Source: Wocania_A spongiicola (GTDB taxonomy: Bacteria; Bacteroidota; Bacteroidia; Flavobacteriales; Flavobacteriaceae). From it: a stretch of 64,000 nucleotides of DNA. The notes under the pieces were generated by a model that saw only the letters and a program-made list of their open reading frames with translations, made no database searches and was not told the DNA's origin. The stretch spans positions 186,001 to 250,000 of the forward strand of contig NZ_JAMFLZ010000003.1 of the NCBI RefSeq assembly GCF_023502325.1, written 5' to 3'. Positions 53,419-62,566 of this stretch are shown here, one piece after another. Position numbers and translations under genes: made by a program. The first letter of the stretch is position 1. Every line of letters starts with the position of its first letter.

Positions 53419-53481
53419 TTTCATCGTTTAAAAATGTATTTCATCGAAATAAAAATATTAAATAAATGCATTTCGTCGAAA
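53419..53481. repeat. Repeated TTTC(A/G)TCG element upstream of the lipoprotein gene
   Basis: AAATGTATTTCATCGAAA (53432-53449) and AAATGCATTTCGTCGAAA (53464-53481) match at 16 of 18 bases and are 32 bp apart. The second contains the perfect palindrome TTTCGTCGAAA. A shorter copy TTTCATCG starts at 53419, 20 bp before the matching bases of the next. Spacings of 20 and 32 bp are about two and three helical turns. Confidence 0.5.
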
Positions 53482-53536
53482 AAAAATGTCACTTGAACGA
53501 TTTTTTAAAAAAATATTTTATTATTGACAAAGTTTA

Positions 53537-55543
53537 ATGCCCCAAATTATGAGAACTATGAAAACGATTATGAAAACCTTTTTACTTACTTTATTATTTA
53601 TGACTGTAATGACGTCATGCAATAAAGAAGAATTATTTGTAGAACCTGAAGTAGAAGTTGTTGAAGAAGAAACAGATGATACCGAAGATACTGATGAGAC
53701 AGAAACCCCGACAGAAGAAGTAGATACTAGTGCACCTTGTGACTTTACATTAGATGATGTACAGCCTAACTCAACGGTTATAATAAATTGTGTTTTAGAT
53801 TTAGGAGGGGCAACTGTAACCCTTCCAGAAAATGTTACTATTGTTTATGAAGGTGGAGATATAATTAACGGTACAATTAACTTTTCCGGAGGAAATGTTA
53901 TTAGCGGTGAGCTTTTAAATTCAACTTTAATAATGGGAGGTTCTTCCCCTCAACTTAAAGACCCAGTGTTTAACTTTGATCCTAAAAGGTGGGGTATTGT
54001 AGAAGGTATTACAACTTCTGATATAGCTTGGGAAAACAATAAAATTCTTGAATCTTTAATGTTTAGAGTTAAAGATTTTGGAGTAACAACCTTTAAAATA
54101 GATAAGCTTGATGCTTATTTTGAAGGATCTAGACCAACTCCTCCTGAGACAAACTTTTATCCACATAGAGAAGCTGTAAATATCCCGTCGGATTTTAATT
54201 TAATAATGACAGACAATACGCATTTGAGAGTGCAGCCTGCTACAATTAATACAGAAAAATTAGATAACGGAGCTATTCTTTCAATTAGAGATGAAGATAA
54301 TGTAACTGTTACTGGTGGAAATTTGCACGGAGATAGAAAAGTAAGATATTTTTCTCCAGACGATAATGGTTTGGAAGGTAGCCATTTATTCTATATACAA
54401 TCTGGAAGAAATGTTACACTTGACGGAATTAAGTTTTTTGATGGCTCAAAAGGAGCTTTAAGTATTAGTTCTATTGGTTTTACTATTACGCCTGGATATA
54501 ACCCTACTAGAAACCTCAAAGTATTAAACTGTGAGTTTACCAATACTAGAAGAATGAGTATTGCATTAACTGATGGTCGTGATATTTTAATTGAAGGATG
54601 TACTTTTACGGATACTGCCCAACCAGACGCAAATGCTGATGGTGGAGAAGTAGGATACGCAATTAATATAGAAGCAGGAAGAATACGTGATGCTAATGGA
54701 GTTTTAGTTGAGCGAGAAAAAGCTACAGATATTATCATTAGGGGATGTAAAGAGACAGGAAGTAGAGGAGGATCCATATCTGTGCATATTGGACAAAACG
54801 TAACTATTGAGGATAACGACTTGGAAACTCAAGTAGCTTATACTTATACTAATGGTACTAAAATTATAAACAATAGATTTGAAGGATCGCAATCAACATC
54901 TAACTACGCTATTTTTGCAACTGGTGATGGAGATACAGTTTATAATAATGAAATTGGAGGTAACATAATTAAAAATTATACATCTGGAATCATTTTAAAT
55001 TCTAATGATATTGATGTGCATAGTAATGTTATTTCTGGAGGTACAATAGGTATTCAATTATCTAAAACTATAAACTCAAGGGTTTATAACAACAACATAG
55101 CTGCATCTTATGCTGGAATTAGTGTAAGTAACACATGGATTAATAATGTAGAAATAAAAGGAAATGAGATATCTGCAGGAAATTTAAATATGTCTTTTTC
55201 ACATAGCAACAATAAGCCAGAACATGCTAGTTATACTTTTACAGTAACCGAGAATATTTTAAAAACATCTAAAAAAGTTAGTTTTTCGCATGTAAACGGA
55301 ATTACTTTTAGTAAAAATGAAGTTGCTGGTATTCAAATTGGAAATTCTACAAACCTGAATATCAATGAGAATATTATTAAACCTTCCGATTTTGATGGAA
55401 TTCGTCTTTTCGAAGGACACACAAATATCTCTCTTTTAAACAATACGATATATGAGCCTACAGGAGCGGATAGATTTGAGTGTATAAATAATAGTTCAAC
55501 AAACCCAAATGAAATTTCGGATATTGGAAATACATGTAATTAA
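53537..55543 (+). CDS. Surface lipoprotein with right-handed beta-helix
   Basis: 668 residues. The lipoprotein signal ends at Cys28 (MTVMTSC), directly followed by NKEE, which fits the K-(D/E)2 lipoprotein export signal known from Capnocytophaga for moving lipoproteins to the cell surface. Next is an acidic Glu/Asp/Thr linker (residues 34-64) and a long region of repeats such as VTVTGGNLHGDR, NVTIEDNDLETQ and NNEIGGNIIKN, typical of right-handed parallel beta-helices (pectate-lyase-like fold). Such proteins bind, cleave or epimerise polysaccharides, but no catalytic residues can be named. Start codons at 53549, 53558 and 53570 are alternatives. It interrupts the glycan locus on the opposite strand. 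Confidence 0.75.
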   Translation: MPQIMRTMKTIMKTFLLTLLFMTVMTSCNKEELFVEPEVEVVEEETDDTEDTDETETPTEEVDTSAPCDFTLDDVQPNSTVIINCVLDLGGATVTLPENVTIVYEGGDIINGTINFSGGNVISGELLNSTLIMGGSSPQLKDPVFNFDPKRWGIVEGITTSDIAWENNKILESLMFRVKDFGVTTFKIDKLDAYFEGSRPTPPETNFYPHREAVNIPSDFNLIMTDNTHLRVQPATINTEKLDNGAILSIRDEDNVTVTGGNLHGDRKVRYFSPDDNGLEGSHLFYIQSGRNVTLDGIKFFDGSKGALSISSIGFTITPGYNPTRNLKVLNCEFTNTRRMSIALTDGRDILIEGCTFTDTAQPDANADGGEVGYAINIEAGRIRDANGVLVEREKATDIIIRGCKETGSRGGSISVHIGQNVTIEDNDLETQVAYTYTNGTKIINNRFEGSQSTSNYAIFATGDGDTVYNNEIGGNIIKNYTSGIILNSNDIDVHSNVISGGTIGIQLSKTINSRVYNNNIAASYAGISVSNTWINNVEIKGNEISAGNLNMSFSHSNNKPEHASYTFTVTENILKTSKKVSFSHVNGITFSKNEVAGIQIGNSTNLNINENIIKPSDFDGIRLFEGHTNISLLNNTIYEPTGADRFECINNSSTNPNEISDIGNTCN

Positions 55544-55552
55544 TATAACAAT

Positions 55553-55581
55553 AAAAAGGCTCTACTTAGTAGAGCCTTTTT
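55553..55581. terminator. Bidirectional terminator between the lipoprotein gene and the right operon
   Basis: GGCTCTACT (55558-55566) pairs with AGTAGAGCC (55568-55576), with A runs before and T runs after. It ends both the plus-strand lipoprotein gene and the minus-strand operon from the right. Confidence 0.9.
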
Positions 55582-55595
55582 ATTTGCATAAAACT

Positions 55596-56999
55596 TTATA
55601 ATTTTATTTTAAAATTTCTTTTTACAGCATCAAACTTACCATTAGGCCCTAAAGGAATATCTTCAACGATATTTATAGTATAACTTATATTTTCTCCTAA
55701 TCTGGTTTTTAAGTTGTGTACAAAATTTGATTTCATTTTGTTATCAAATTTTTTATCTGCTATTAAATTAACAGTAATCTCTTGAGGGTTTTCTTGAATA
55801 ATTTGGCTTTTAACAATGCCTTCTAAGCCTTTATATGCGGTATCCATTCTGCCTACATATCCTTTTTCTTCCGTCCATAAAATATCATCTTCTCTCCCTG
55901 TAAGTTTTTCTATAATTGGCATTGTACACCCACAAGTACATTTTTTATCTTCTTCACAAAGTAATACAGTATCTTCAATATTGTATCGTACTAGAGGAGT
56001 CTTTAAATTTGTAAAGCTAGTTACTACTAACTGAGCAACATCACCAGGTTTTGCCTTCTCTCCATTAGTATTAATAAATTCAAAAACACCCGAATCCAAA
56101 TTTAAATGCAAATTACCTTGTGTACACTCGGTTATAAAAGGACTTCCTTCACTAGAAGCATATTGGTTAAAAACATGACAATTGAAAGCTTTTTCAATTT
56201 CTAATCGTTGGTAGTCATATAGAGTTTCAGCAGTAACAGCTATAGCTTTTGGTGTAAAATTTAAAACAATGCTATTCTCATTTATAAACCTACTAAGGAT
56301 ATAAATTGCAGAAGGGTAACCATCTAATAATATAGGCTTAAAACGGTTCAATTTTTTAACGTAATGGATTAAATTTTCTTCTGTGAGGTGATATGTAGAC
56401 ATTAATAATTGTCTTTCAAAATAATTATATACCCAAAACGGAGGTTTTTTAGCATCTGGTCGTACCATTAATCTTCCTGAAAAACGTACTTGCCTTACTT
56501 TTTTTGTATTAAGCCCTATAGTATGATGAAACCTTCTCCATAATGCAAATGAACGATTTATAGATTCCGAATCTAAATAATTAATCGTTGGAGAACCAGA
56601 TGTTCCGCTGGTATAGCCAACACCATCTGTTTTACGATTAATATTTACAAGTAAATCAGCATTTGTCTTTCTTTCAGCTTTATTAAGAACAGGCATTTTT
56701 TTAAGAACATCGTAAGGTGCTTCTTTTATGCTTTTTAGAGTTATTCTCAAGTCTTTCATCTTACCTGCATACCATTTTGAGTATTGATAAACCTCAGAAA
56801 GTAAAAGAATTAATCTTTCTTTTTGATATTCTTTTATAACTTCTTCATCTGCATTCCATAAATTAATATATTCTTTTAAGTAAGTGTCAAACTCTTGAGT
56901 ATATCGTTGTTTCGTATTTTGAAAAGCCTTTATATTTAATAATATATATTTAAAAGGATAGGGGAGTTTGTTATATACGTTTTCTTGAAATTTACCCAT
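55596..56999 (-). CDS. CapK/PaaK-like adenylate-forming enzyme, last gene of the right operon
   Basis: 467 residues. The nucleotide-binding motif is GYTSGTSGSPTINY near residue 128. VRYNIEDTVLL near 335 replaces the usual YxTGD motif, and a Cys-rich segment (KKCTCGCTMP) follows it, as in many PaaK-type proteins that bind zinc there. PLGPNGKFDAVKRN near the C-terminus holds the likely Lys. It is distant from the 40103-41422 protein. In capsule loci such proteins stand near glycosyltransferases; the substrate is unknown. It starts 2 bp after the GT4 gene and is closed by the terminator at 55558. Confidence 0.78.
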   Translation of the reverse strand: MGKFQENVYNKLPYPFKYILLNIKAFQNTKQRYTQEFDTYLKEYINLWNADEEVIKEYQKERLILLLSEVYQYSKWYAGKMKDLRITLKSIKEAPYDVLKKMPVLNKAERKTNADLLVNINRKTDGVGYTSGTSGSPTINYLDSESINRSFALWRRFHHTIGLNTKKVRQVRFSGRLMVRPDAKKPPFWVYNYFERQLLMSTYHLTEENLIHYVKKLNRFKPILLDGYPSAIYILSRFINENSIVLNFTPKAIAVTAETLYDYQRLEIEKAFNCHVFNQYASSEGSPFITECTQGNLHLNLDSGVFEFINTNGEKAKPGDVAQLVVTSFTNLKTPLVRYNIEDTVLLCEEDKKCTCGCTMPIIEKLTGREDDILWTEEKGYVGRMDTAYKGLEGIVKSQIIQENPQEITVNLIADKKFDNKMKSNFVHNLKTRLGENISYTINIVEDIPLGPNGKFDAVKRNFKIKL

Positions 57000-57001
57000 A
57001 A

Positions 57002-58141
57002 TTACATGTTTACTTGTTGCATATAAAATTCTTGAATTTGTACAGTATTTGAAACAATATCATAATTTGCTTTGATGATTTTTTCAGTCTGATCCTTTTT
57101 TTCAATAGACTCTAATTCAATTATCTTTTTTGCCCATTCATCAGCAGTTTTATTAATTGAAAGAAATTGAATATTATCTGTTAAATGTACCTCATTCGTA
57201 ATAGAATTTGACGCAAATATTTTTAAACCCGATGCTTGTGCTTCAATTAAGGTAACAGGCAAACCTTCATAAAAAGAAGGGAACACGAATATATCCATCA
57301 TTTGGCATAATTGTGGAATATCTGTTCGAACCCCTAAAAAATGTACCTTATCAGTAATCTTTAACTTTTCAGCTTCTTTTTCCAAAGATTCTCTGAGTGG
57401 ACCATCTCCAATTAGTGCCAAAGTGTAATTTGATTGCCTTTTTAATAGAGCTGCAAATATTTGTAATAAAAATGAATGATTTTTTTGGCTAACAAAACGA
57501 CCAATATGTCCAATAACTATTTCATTTTGGAAATTGAACTTCTTCTTATAAGCTGTAGATGTTAATTTATCATACTTAAATTTTTCAGTATCAATCGCAT
57601 TATTCATTGTTGTGAATGGTGTATCTCCAAATAACCAATTTCCAGCTTTTTCTCCACAAGAAAATAAATGTGTAGCATCTTTTTTTACTCTTTTTTTTAA
57701 CTGTAGCTTTATTAGTTTTTTTAAAGTTTCTTTAGGGCTTTCTTTTAGGTTTAAAAACGATGCAAGGTTAACTTTATCAATAGCTATATGAGCATGAGCT
57801 ATTCTACAAGGAATATTAAATTTTCTTGCTATTTTTAATGGAAAAGAACTAAAGGTATTTAAATGAGAATGAATTATAGAGTATTCAGTATGTTCTTTAA
57901 AAAATGTTCTTAACTCATTATAGTACTTTTTTGGAAAAAAAGGGCTTATGGGGTCAAACCTGTATATTTTGCCTCCTAAGCTTTCTATCTCATCGTCAAA
58001 AGCAGCTTTTTCTTTTCTATGCACTAAAAAATCAAACTGTACCTGATTTCTATCTAGTTTACGATAATAGTTCATAATCATAGATTCTGCGCCTCCACGA
58101 TTCATAATCGTAAAAACTTGTAAAACTCTAATTGTTGCCAT
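57002..58141 (-). CDS. GT4-family glycosyltransferase (EpsF-like)
   Basis: 379 residues. The N-terminal acceptor domain opens RVLQVFTIMNRGGAESMIMN, the usual GGAE loop of this group. The donor site is FYEGLPVTLIEAQASGLKIF, with both Glu of the EX7E motif present. IGHIGRFVSQKNH opens the C-terminal Rossmann half. It resembles EpsF-type enzymes of exopolysaccharide loci. It overlaps the GT2 gene upstream by one base. Confidence 0.9.
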   Translation of the reverse strand: MATIRVLQVFTIMNRGGAESMIMNYYRKLDRNQVQFDFLVHRKEKAAFDDEIESLGGKIYRFDPISPFFPKKYYNELRTFFKEHTEYSIIHSHLNTFSSFPLKIARKFNIPCRIAHAHIAIDKVNLASFLNLKESPKETLKKLIKLQLKKRVKKDATHLFSCGEKAGNWLFGDTPFTTMNNAIDTEKFKYDKLTSTAYKKKFNFQNEIVIGHIGRFVSQKNHSFLLQIFAALLKRQSNYTLALIGDGPLRESLEKEAEKLKITDKVHFLGVRTDIPQLCQMMDIFVFPSFYEGLPVTLIEAQASGLKIFASNSITNEVHLTDNIQFLSINKTADEWAKKIIELESIEKKDQTEKIIKANYDIVSNTVQIQEFYMQQVNM

Positions 58142-59031
58142 TAGAAGTCGTTTTTAGTTTTGTATCTTATATATAAGTTTAATGCTATTCCAAAAGGAAT
58201 TGCTAAAAGAGTAGTAAGTTTCTTTGGAGATTCATTAAGGAAACTTATATTTTTAATAAACAATGAACTTGAGACATAATGAATAGCATTTTTAAACTTG
58301 TCTTTAAAACTTTTTGCTAATTTCATTCTACTCTTTCTAGAAAAAGCAAAGCCTCTAGGATGGCGTCTATATTGTTTAAGCATATTCATACTCGAACCAT
58401 CTTCCATATATTCTACTATACAAAAAACATCATTTACTGGAAATAATTTATAGTCTTGATCAATGAGTTGGTATAAATAACCCAGAGGTACAAAACGCTC
58501 CCCTTCATAAATAGGATAGGGTGGATATTTTTTTACTACATCCGTTCGTAACACTAGCTTTTTGTCTCCTAAAACTTTATGTGTATTGTATAATTCATAC
58601 AAAGTTGTTGCTTTAATGTTTTTTGGAATTTTTGTTCCTATAATTACACCACTTTCATCCGCATCTAAGCCAACTAAACCTGCAAATTTTGGCTTGTCTT
58701 TGATTCCTTCCCAATAACTAATAATTTTGTCTATGGCACCTTCAGCCATAAAATCATCGCTATCTATACAAACATTTAATGGTGTTTGAATCAATCTATA
58801 CGCTGCATTATGGCCACCATGCATTCCCAAATTTTCTTGGAAATGATACCGAATATCAATTTTGTTTTCTTTAATCCATGATTCAATCAACTCTTTTGTA
58901 TCATCTGTAGAGCCATCATCAATAATTAACCAAACAAAGTCCTGATTAGATTGATGGATTAAACTTTCATAGCATTTATGTAGACAATATGCTCGATTAT
59001 ATGTTGGAGTAAATACAGTAATTGTTTTCAT
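58141..59031 (-). CDS. GT2-family glycosyltransferase
   Basis: 296 residues with a GT-A fold: ITVFTPTYNRAYCLHKCYES at the N-terminus, LIIDDGSTDDTKELI, and the metal-binding DSDD at about residue 88. Residues beyond 230 are basic and end in a short hydrophobic segment (LLAIPFGIALNLYI) that may touch the membrane. It probably adds one sugar of the repeat unit on the inner-membrane face. It lies between the EpsG-like polymerase and the GT4. Confidence 0.9.
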   Translation of the reverse strand: MKTITVFTPTYNRAYCLHKCYESLIHQSNQDFVWLIIDDGSTDDTKELIESWIKENKIDIRYHFQENLGMHGGHNAAYRLIQTPLNVCIDSDDFMAEGAIDKIISYWEGIKDKPKFAGLVGLDADESGVIIGTKIPKNIKATTLYELYNTHKVLGDKKLVLRTDVVKKYPPYPIYEGERFVPLGYLYQLIDQDYKLFPVNDVFCIVEYMEDGSSMNMLKQYRRHPRGFAFSRKSRMKLAKSFKDKFKNAIHYVSSSLFIKNISFLNESPKKLTTLLAIPFGIALNLYIRYKTKNDF

Positions 59032-59051
59032 GAAATTCTAATAACTAGTTA

Positions 59052-60152
59052 TTACCAATAAAATAAATAATACATACAAAATGTAAACATAAAGTAGACA
59101 AATATTACTTTACCAATCATAAAATGCTGGCTTTTAAAAAGCCTTTCTTTAAGAAAAGGATAAATAATTACTAATGCCATCATAAACCAGCTTAAATAAG
59201 CAAATCTATTTGAGTAATTAGCATTAATAACTAATATCCAAAACCCATTACAAATTAAGTAAGTATTTAAAATTTGAAAATAAAGTTTATCTTGATATTT
59301 CTTTTTATATACAAAATACCAGCCCGCAAAAACAGCAAAAGAACTATGAAATAAAAAATCCCAACGAAATCCTGTATATGCAAATGTTCCTTCCTCGGCT
59401 TGTGTTGTTAAATACCCAGCAAGTCTATCATCATCACCAAAACCTAAGTTAGCAAATAACGAAATCCACACACTACCGAAAGCTAGCGATAAGGGTATGC
59501 ATGCTAACCAGCCTTTCAAAAACACTCGTGGATTGTTATAAAAGTAAGTGATTAAGTATGCTATTATTGGTAAAAACATGGTTTTGTGGAACGAGACAGC
59601 AGCTAAAAAGCATAAACCCATAAGGAGTTTTCTGTTTTTAAAGCTTAAACCCAATAAAAATAAAGATCCTGCTGCGCCATTTCTAATGCCATTTACTCCA
59701 TAAGTATAAAAAGAGAAAGATATTACAAACATAAAAAATGCGTAATACCAATACTCTTTAAAAAGTACTTTAGAAATTCTTACTAATGGCAACGTGTAGA
59801 TCATGACACAGATTGTGAAGAACATGTGTACTGAAAAGAAATAAGAACATGTTTTCATGTATACATGAAAGAAAATATCTTTAGAACCTTTTATAGGGGC
59901 CCCCAGTTGGTAATCGGAGTAGTATGTGGCATAGGTTCTCATGTCTCCAAAATACCTCCCGCTTACAGGTCTTTGTCCAAGGTATAGAATTATAAATATC
60001 AGTAGAATGTACCCAGCAACCTTTATGAAATTTATATTTTTTGGATCATCTATTTTTAATATTCTTGTATGTAATAATGTAAACAAGACTAGAAATAGAA
60101 ATGCATTTATCCAGACATCAAAGTAAAAATCTAAAGGAACTAAACTATTCAT
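59052..60152 (-). CDS. EpsG-family polysaccharide polymerase-like membrane protein
   Basis: 366 residues, about ten membrane helices. The motifs YGVNGIRNGAAGSLFLLGL and VSFHKTMFLPIIAYLI, together with GDMRTYATYY in an early loop, match the EpsG family, thought to polymerise exopolysaccharide repeat units in Wzx/Wzy-type pathways. It is the only polymerase candidate in the window, which suggests that the locus makes a polymer and not only a short glycan. Confidence 0.82.
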   Translation of the reverse strand: MNSLVPLDFYFDVWINAFLFLVLFTLLHTRILKIDDPKNINFIKVAGYILLIFIILYLGQRPVSGRYFGDMRTYATYYSDYQLGAPIKGSKDIFFHVYMKTCSYFFSVHMFFTICVMIYTLPLVRISKVLFKEYWYYAFFMFVISFSFYTYGVNGIRNGAAGSLFLLGLSFKNRKLLMGLCFLAAVSFHKTMFLPIIAYLITYFYNNPRVFLKGWLACIPLSLAFGSVWISLFANLGFGDDDRLAGYLTTQAEEGTFAYTGFRWDFLFHSSFAVFAGWYFVYKKKYQDKLYFQILNTYLICNGFWILVINANYSNRFAYLSWFMMALVIIYPFLKERLFKSQHFMIGKVIFVYFMFTFCMYYLFYW

Positions 60153-60197
60153 ATTCTATATTTTCATTAAACACTTAGTTAATGAAATAGTTTTATA

Positions 60198-61106
60198 TTA
60201 ATTTTTTAAAATAGAATCACATAAACTTTCAGTGAACTTATCACTATAAAGTTTGCTTAAATGTGCACCATCTAATGTTTTATATGTATCACTTGTGTTT
60301 TTATAATTATAATACTTTACGTTATTTATATTAGACAAAGAATCAACTAATTTATCGAACCCTGGACACATTTCCTCTTCTAATGGAAGAAATATTGGAT
60401 CGACAGGTAATCTAGCAATATGTACTTTACCATAACTTTTTAATGTTTTTATCAAAGTATCTAAGCTTGCAAGACGATATTTTGAAAACGAATACCTTTT
60501 ATTGAAATTATTATAACTATTAATCCACCAATCTCGCCTTTTTTCATACTCTTCCCTTGTGTTTGGTAAGTTGTTATCTTGTAACCATCCATTTTTTTGC
60601 AAAATTAAATTTTCTCTAAAAACAGCTTTAAAATGAAAACTATTATAGTTATCAATAAGGTATTCATAATTTGGGTTAATATCTACAAAATCCATATTAT
60701 GTGGTGATAAATTATCCTCAACAAATTCATTTTTATAATTATCATGTGAATTTTCAGAAAGCAGCATTAATGGAGAAAGTGATATTATAAACAACCCGTT
60801 TTTTGTGTTAGGTTTAAGTTTTTTTAAAATACTTTCTCTATAAAGTGGGCCAATTGGAGCCTGAGCAATTGTAAAACTATAATTAAGCATTGGCAAATCA
60901 AAACCTTTTCCGGCTAGTTTTTTATTAACCACATTTGGTCTAATTCCAGTTAAAGCTCTTGAGTCACCAATTATCATAGAACTAGCCTTGGGTGTTGTAA
61001 ATTTATTATAAAAACTATCCACTTGTCCACCAAACTTAAGTAGAATAAATGTAACTATAGATAAACCTATAAATGATGCTAGAATAATTTTTAAAACTAA
61101 TTTCAT
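60198..61106 (-). CDS. SGNH (DltD-like) partner of MBOAT copy 3
   Basis: 302 residues with an N-terminal membrane anchor (LVLKIILASFIGLSIVTFIL) and a periplasmic domain. The block I motif is IIGDSRALTGIRP with Ser49, and LDGAHLS near the C-terminus gives Asp279 and His282. It is clearly homologous to 50672-51628 and shares its order of parts. In Dlt-type pathways DltD fills this place: it takes the acyl group from the shuttle Tyr and puts it on the polymer. It follows its MBOAT by 5 bp. Confidence 0.8.
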   Translation of the reverse strand: MKLVLKIILASFIGLSIVTFILLKFGGQVDSFYNKFTTPKASSMIIGDSRALTGIRPNVVNKKLAGKGFDLPMLNYSFTIAQAPIGPLYRESILKKLKPNTKNGLFIISLSPLMLLSENSHDNYKNEFVEDNLSPHNMDFVDINPNYEYLIDNYNSFHFKAVFRENLILQKNGWLQDNNLPNTREEYEKRRDWWINSYNNFNKRYSFSKYRLASLDTLIKTLKSYGKVHIARLPVDPIFLPLEEEMCPGFDKLVDSLSNINNVKYYNYKNTSDTYKTLDGAHLSKLYSDKFTESLCDSILKN

Positions 61107-61111
61107 CCTTA

Positions 61112-62557
61112 TTAAAATTGAAAATATATAAATGTTTCAGAACTTTTACCAAAAAATAAGATCAGCAAAAATATAATAATATACGAACTCCATCTGATAA
61201 TGATGTTATAATTACTTATCTCAAAATCATGATGTCTTTCTCTATGCTTCCATTCTACTAAAATAAAGAAAGCTAATAACACTAAACCAATTAGATAACT
61301 TGAACTTAGCAATTCATTTGGAAATTTAAATAGGCTATAAGAAAAAATAGAAGCAATATAATTAAATGCTTCAGTAATAGTATTTGCTCTAAAAAATACA
61401 TCAGTTAACATAATTAATACAAATAAAGTCAGCATTTTAAATAGCTCTATAAATGAAGGAATTAATTTACCTTTAGCTACTATTTGTGATTTATTCATTT
61501 TTCCAGAATAAACTAATGGAATAAAATATAGTCCGTGCAGTAGGCCATAAAAAATAAATGTCCAATTTGCACCATGCCAAAAGCCTACAAGAATAAAGGT
61601 CACTATAATCGAAATGACAAGCCCTTTTTTCTGATAACTCCTTAGTGTAAATGAAAGCGGAGTAAATACATAATCCATCATCCATGTTGTTAATGATATA
61701 TGCCATTTACGCCAATAATCACTAATATTTGTAGAGAAAAAAGGTGTTGCAAAATTACGCATTAATTGAAGTCCGAATAGTTTCGAAACACCTATAGCCA
61801 TATTTGAGTATCCAGAAAAATCAGCATATAATTGAATAGCATAGAAGAATGCTCCAATGAGTAATAAGCTTCCAGATTGGTTTTCATAGTTTTCAAAAAT
61901 AGGGTTTACAATTTCTGCACATTTCTCTGCTATAACCATTTTTGCAAATAAACCCCATAGTATTTGCCTTAATCCATCAGTAAAAACTTCATAAGAAAAT
62001 ATTCTTTTCTTTTCTACTTGAGGAATAAGGCTTTTAGCTCTTTCAATTGGTCCAGAAAGTATTTTTGGAAAAAAAGCTATAAAAACTGAAAATTGAAGTA
62101 GGTTAGAAGTAGGTTTAACTTCTTCATTATATACATCAATTAAGTATCCTAATGTTTGAAATGTAAAAAAGCTGATACCAAGAGGCAATAATATTTTTAA
62201 GGTATTATAATCAGATTCTAATCCAAAGAGATTTAAAACTTTAAAAAAGCCTTCATAGAAAAAATTAAAATATTTAAAATATAGTAATAGTCCAATATTA
62301 AAGATCAATCCTATATTTAAAAACATTTTCTGTTTACTTTCTTTTTCAGTATTGTGTATTTTTAATCCTAAATAAAAATTTAGCAAAATACTTGTTATCA
62401 GTAAAATTAAAAATCTCCAATCTGCAAATGCGTAGAAAAACAAACTTGTAAGCAGTAAAAAAATATTTTGTAACAGGTTAGATTTCTTAAAAACAGCCCA
62501 ATACAATAGGAGTACAGGTATGATAAAAACAATAAAATTGAAAGAATTAAATACCAT
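61112..62557 (-). CDS. MBOAT-family O-acyltransferase (DltB-like), copy 3
   Basis: 481 residues, about a dozen membrane helices. The catalytic His is at 328 in GFWHGANWTFIFYG. DYWRKWHISLTTWMMDYVFT is the intracellular segment, and the C-terminus is TFIYFQF, the acyl-shuttle hexapeptide. It lies directly between the ACP (9 bp) and the SGNH gene (5 bp), so it most probably takes its acyl group from that ACP, as DltB does from DltC. A short ORF antisense or out of frame inside it is a shadow; there is no frameshift. Confidence 0.9.
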   Translation of the reverse strand: MVFNSFNFIVFIIPVLLLYWAVFKKSNLLQNIFLLLTSLFFYAFADWRFLILLITSILLNFYLGLKIHNTEKESKQKMFLNIGLIFNIGLLLYFKYFNFFYEGFFKVLNLFGLESDYNTLKILLPLGISFFTFQTLGYLIDVYNEEVKPTSNLLQFSVFIAFFPKILSGPIERAKSLIPQVEKKRIFSYEVFTDGLRQILWGLFAKMVIAEKCAEIVNPIFENYENQSGSLLLIGAFFYAIQLYADFSGYSNMAIGVSKLFGLQLMRNFATPFFSTNISDYWRKWHISLTTWMMDYVFTPLSFTLRSYQKKGLVISIIVTFILVGFWHGANWTFIFYGLLHGLYFIPLVYSGKMNKSQIVAKGKLIPSFIELFKMLTLFVLIMLTDVFFRANTITEAFNYIASIFSYSLFKFPNELLSSSYLIGLVLLAFFILVEWKHRERHHDFEISNYNIIIRWSSYIIIFLLILFFGKSSETFIYFQF

Positions 62558-62566
62558 GCTTATAAA

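Larger units (their letters stand above)
53077..53536. other. 460-bp divergent control region
   Basis: No gene is visible. The region separates the MBOAT copy 2 gene (minus) from the beta-helix lipoprotein gene (plus). It is very AT-rich. It contains a candidate plus-strand -7 element (TATTTTTG at 53331-53338), which would give a 5' leader of about 190 bases, and three related TTTCATCG-type sites inside that leader region. Confidence 0.5.

Noticed and set aside
61491..61706. Possible frameshift or extra gene inside MBOAT copy 3
   Set aside because: The MBOAT frame is continuous through this stretch with all family motifs; the other frame is a shadow.
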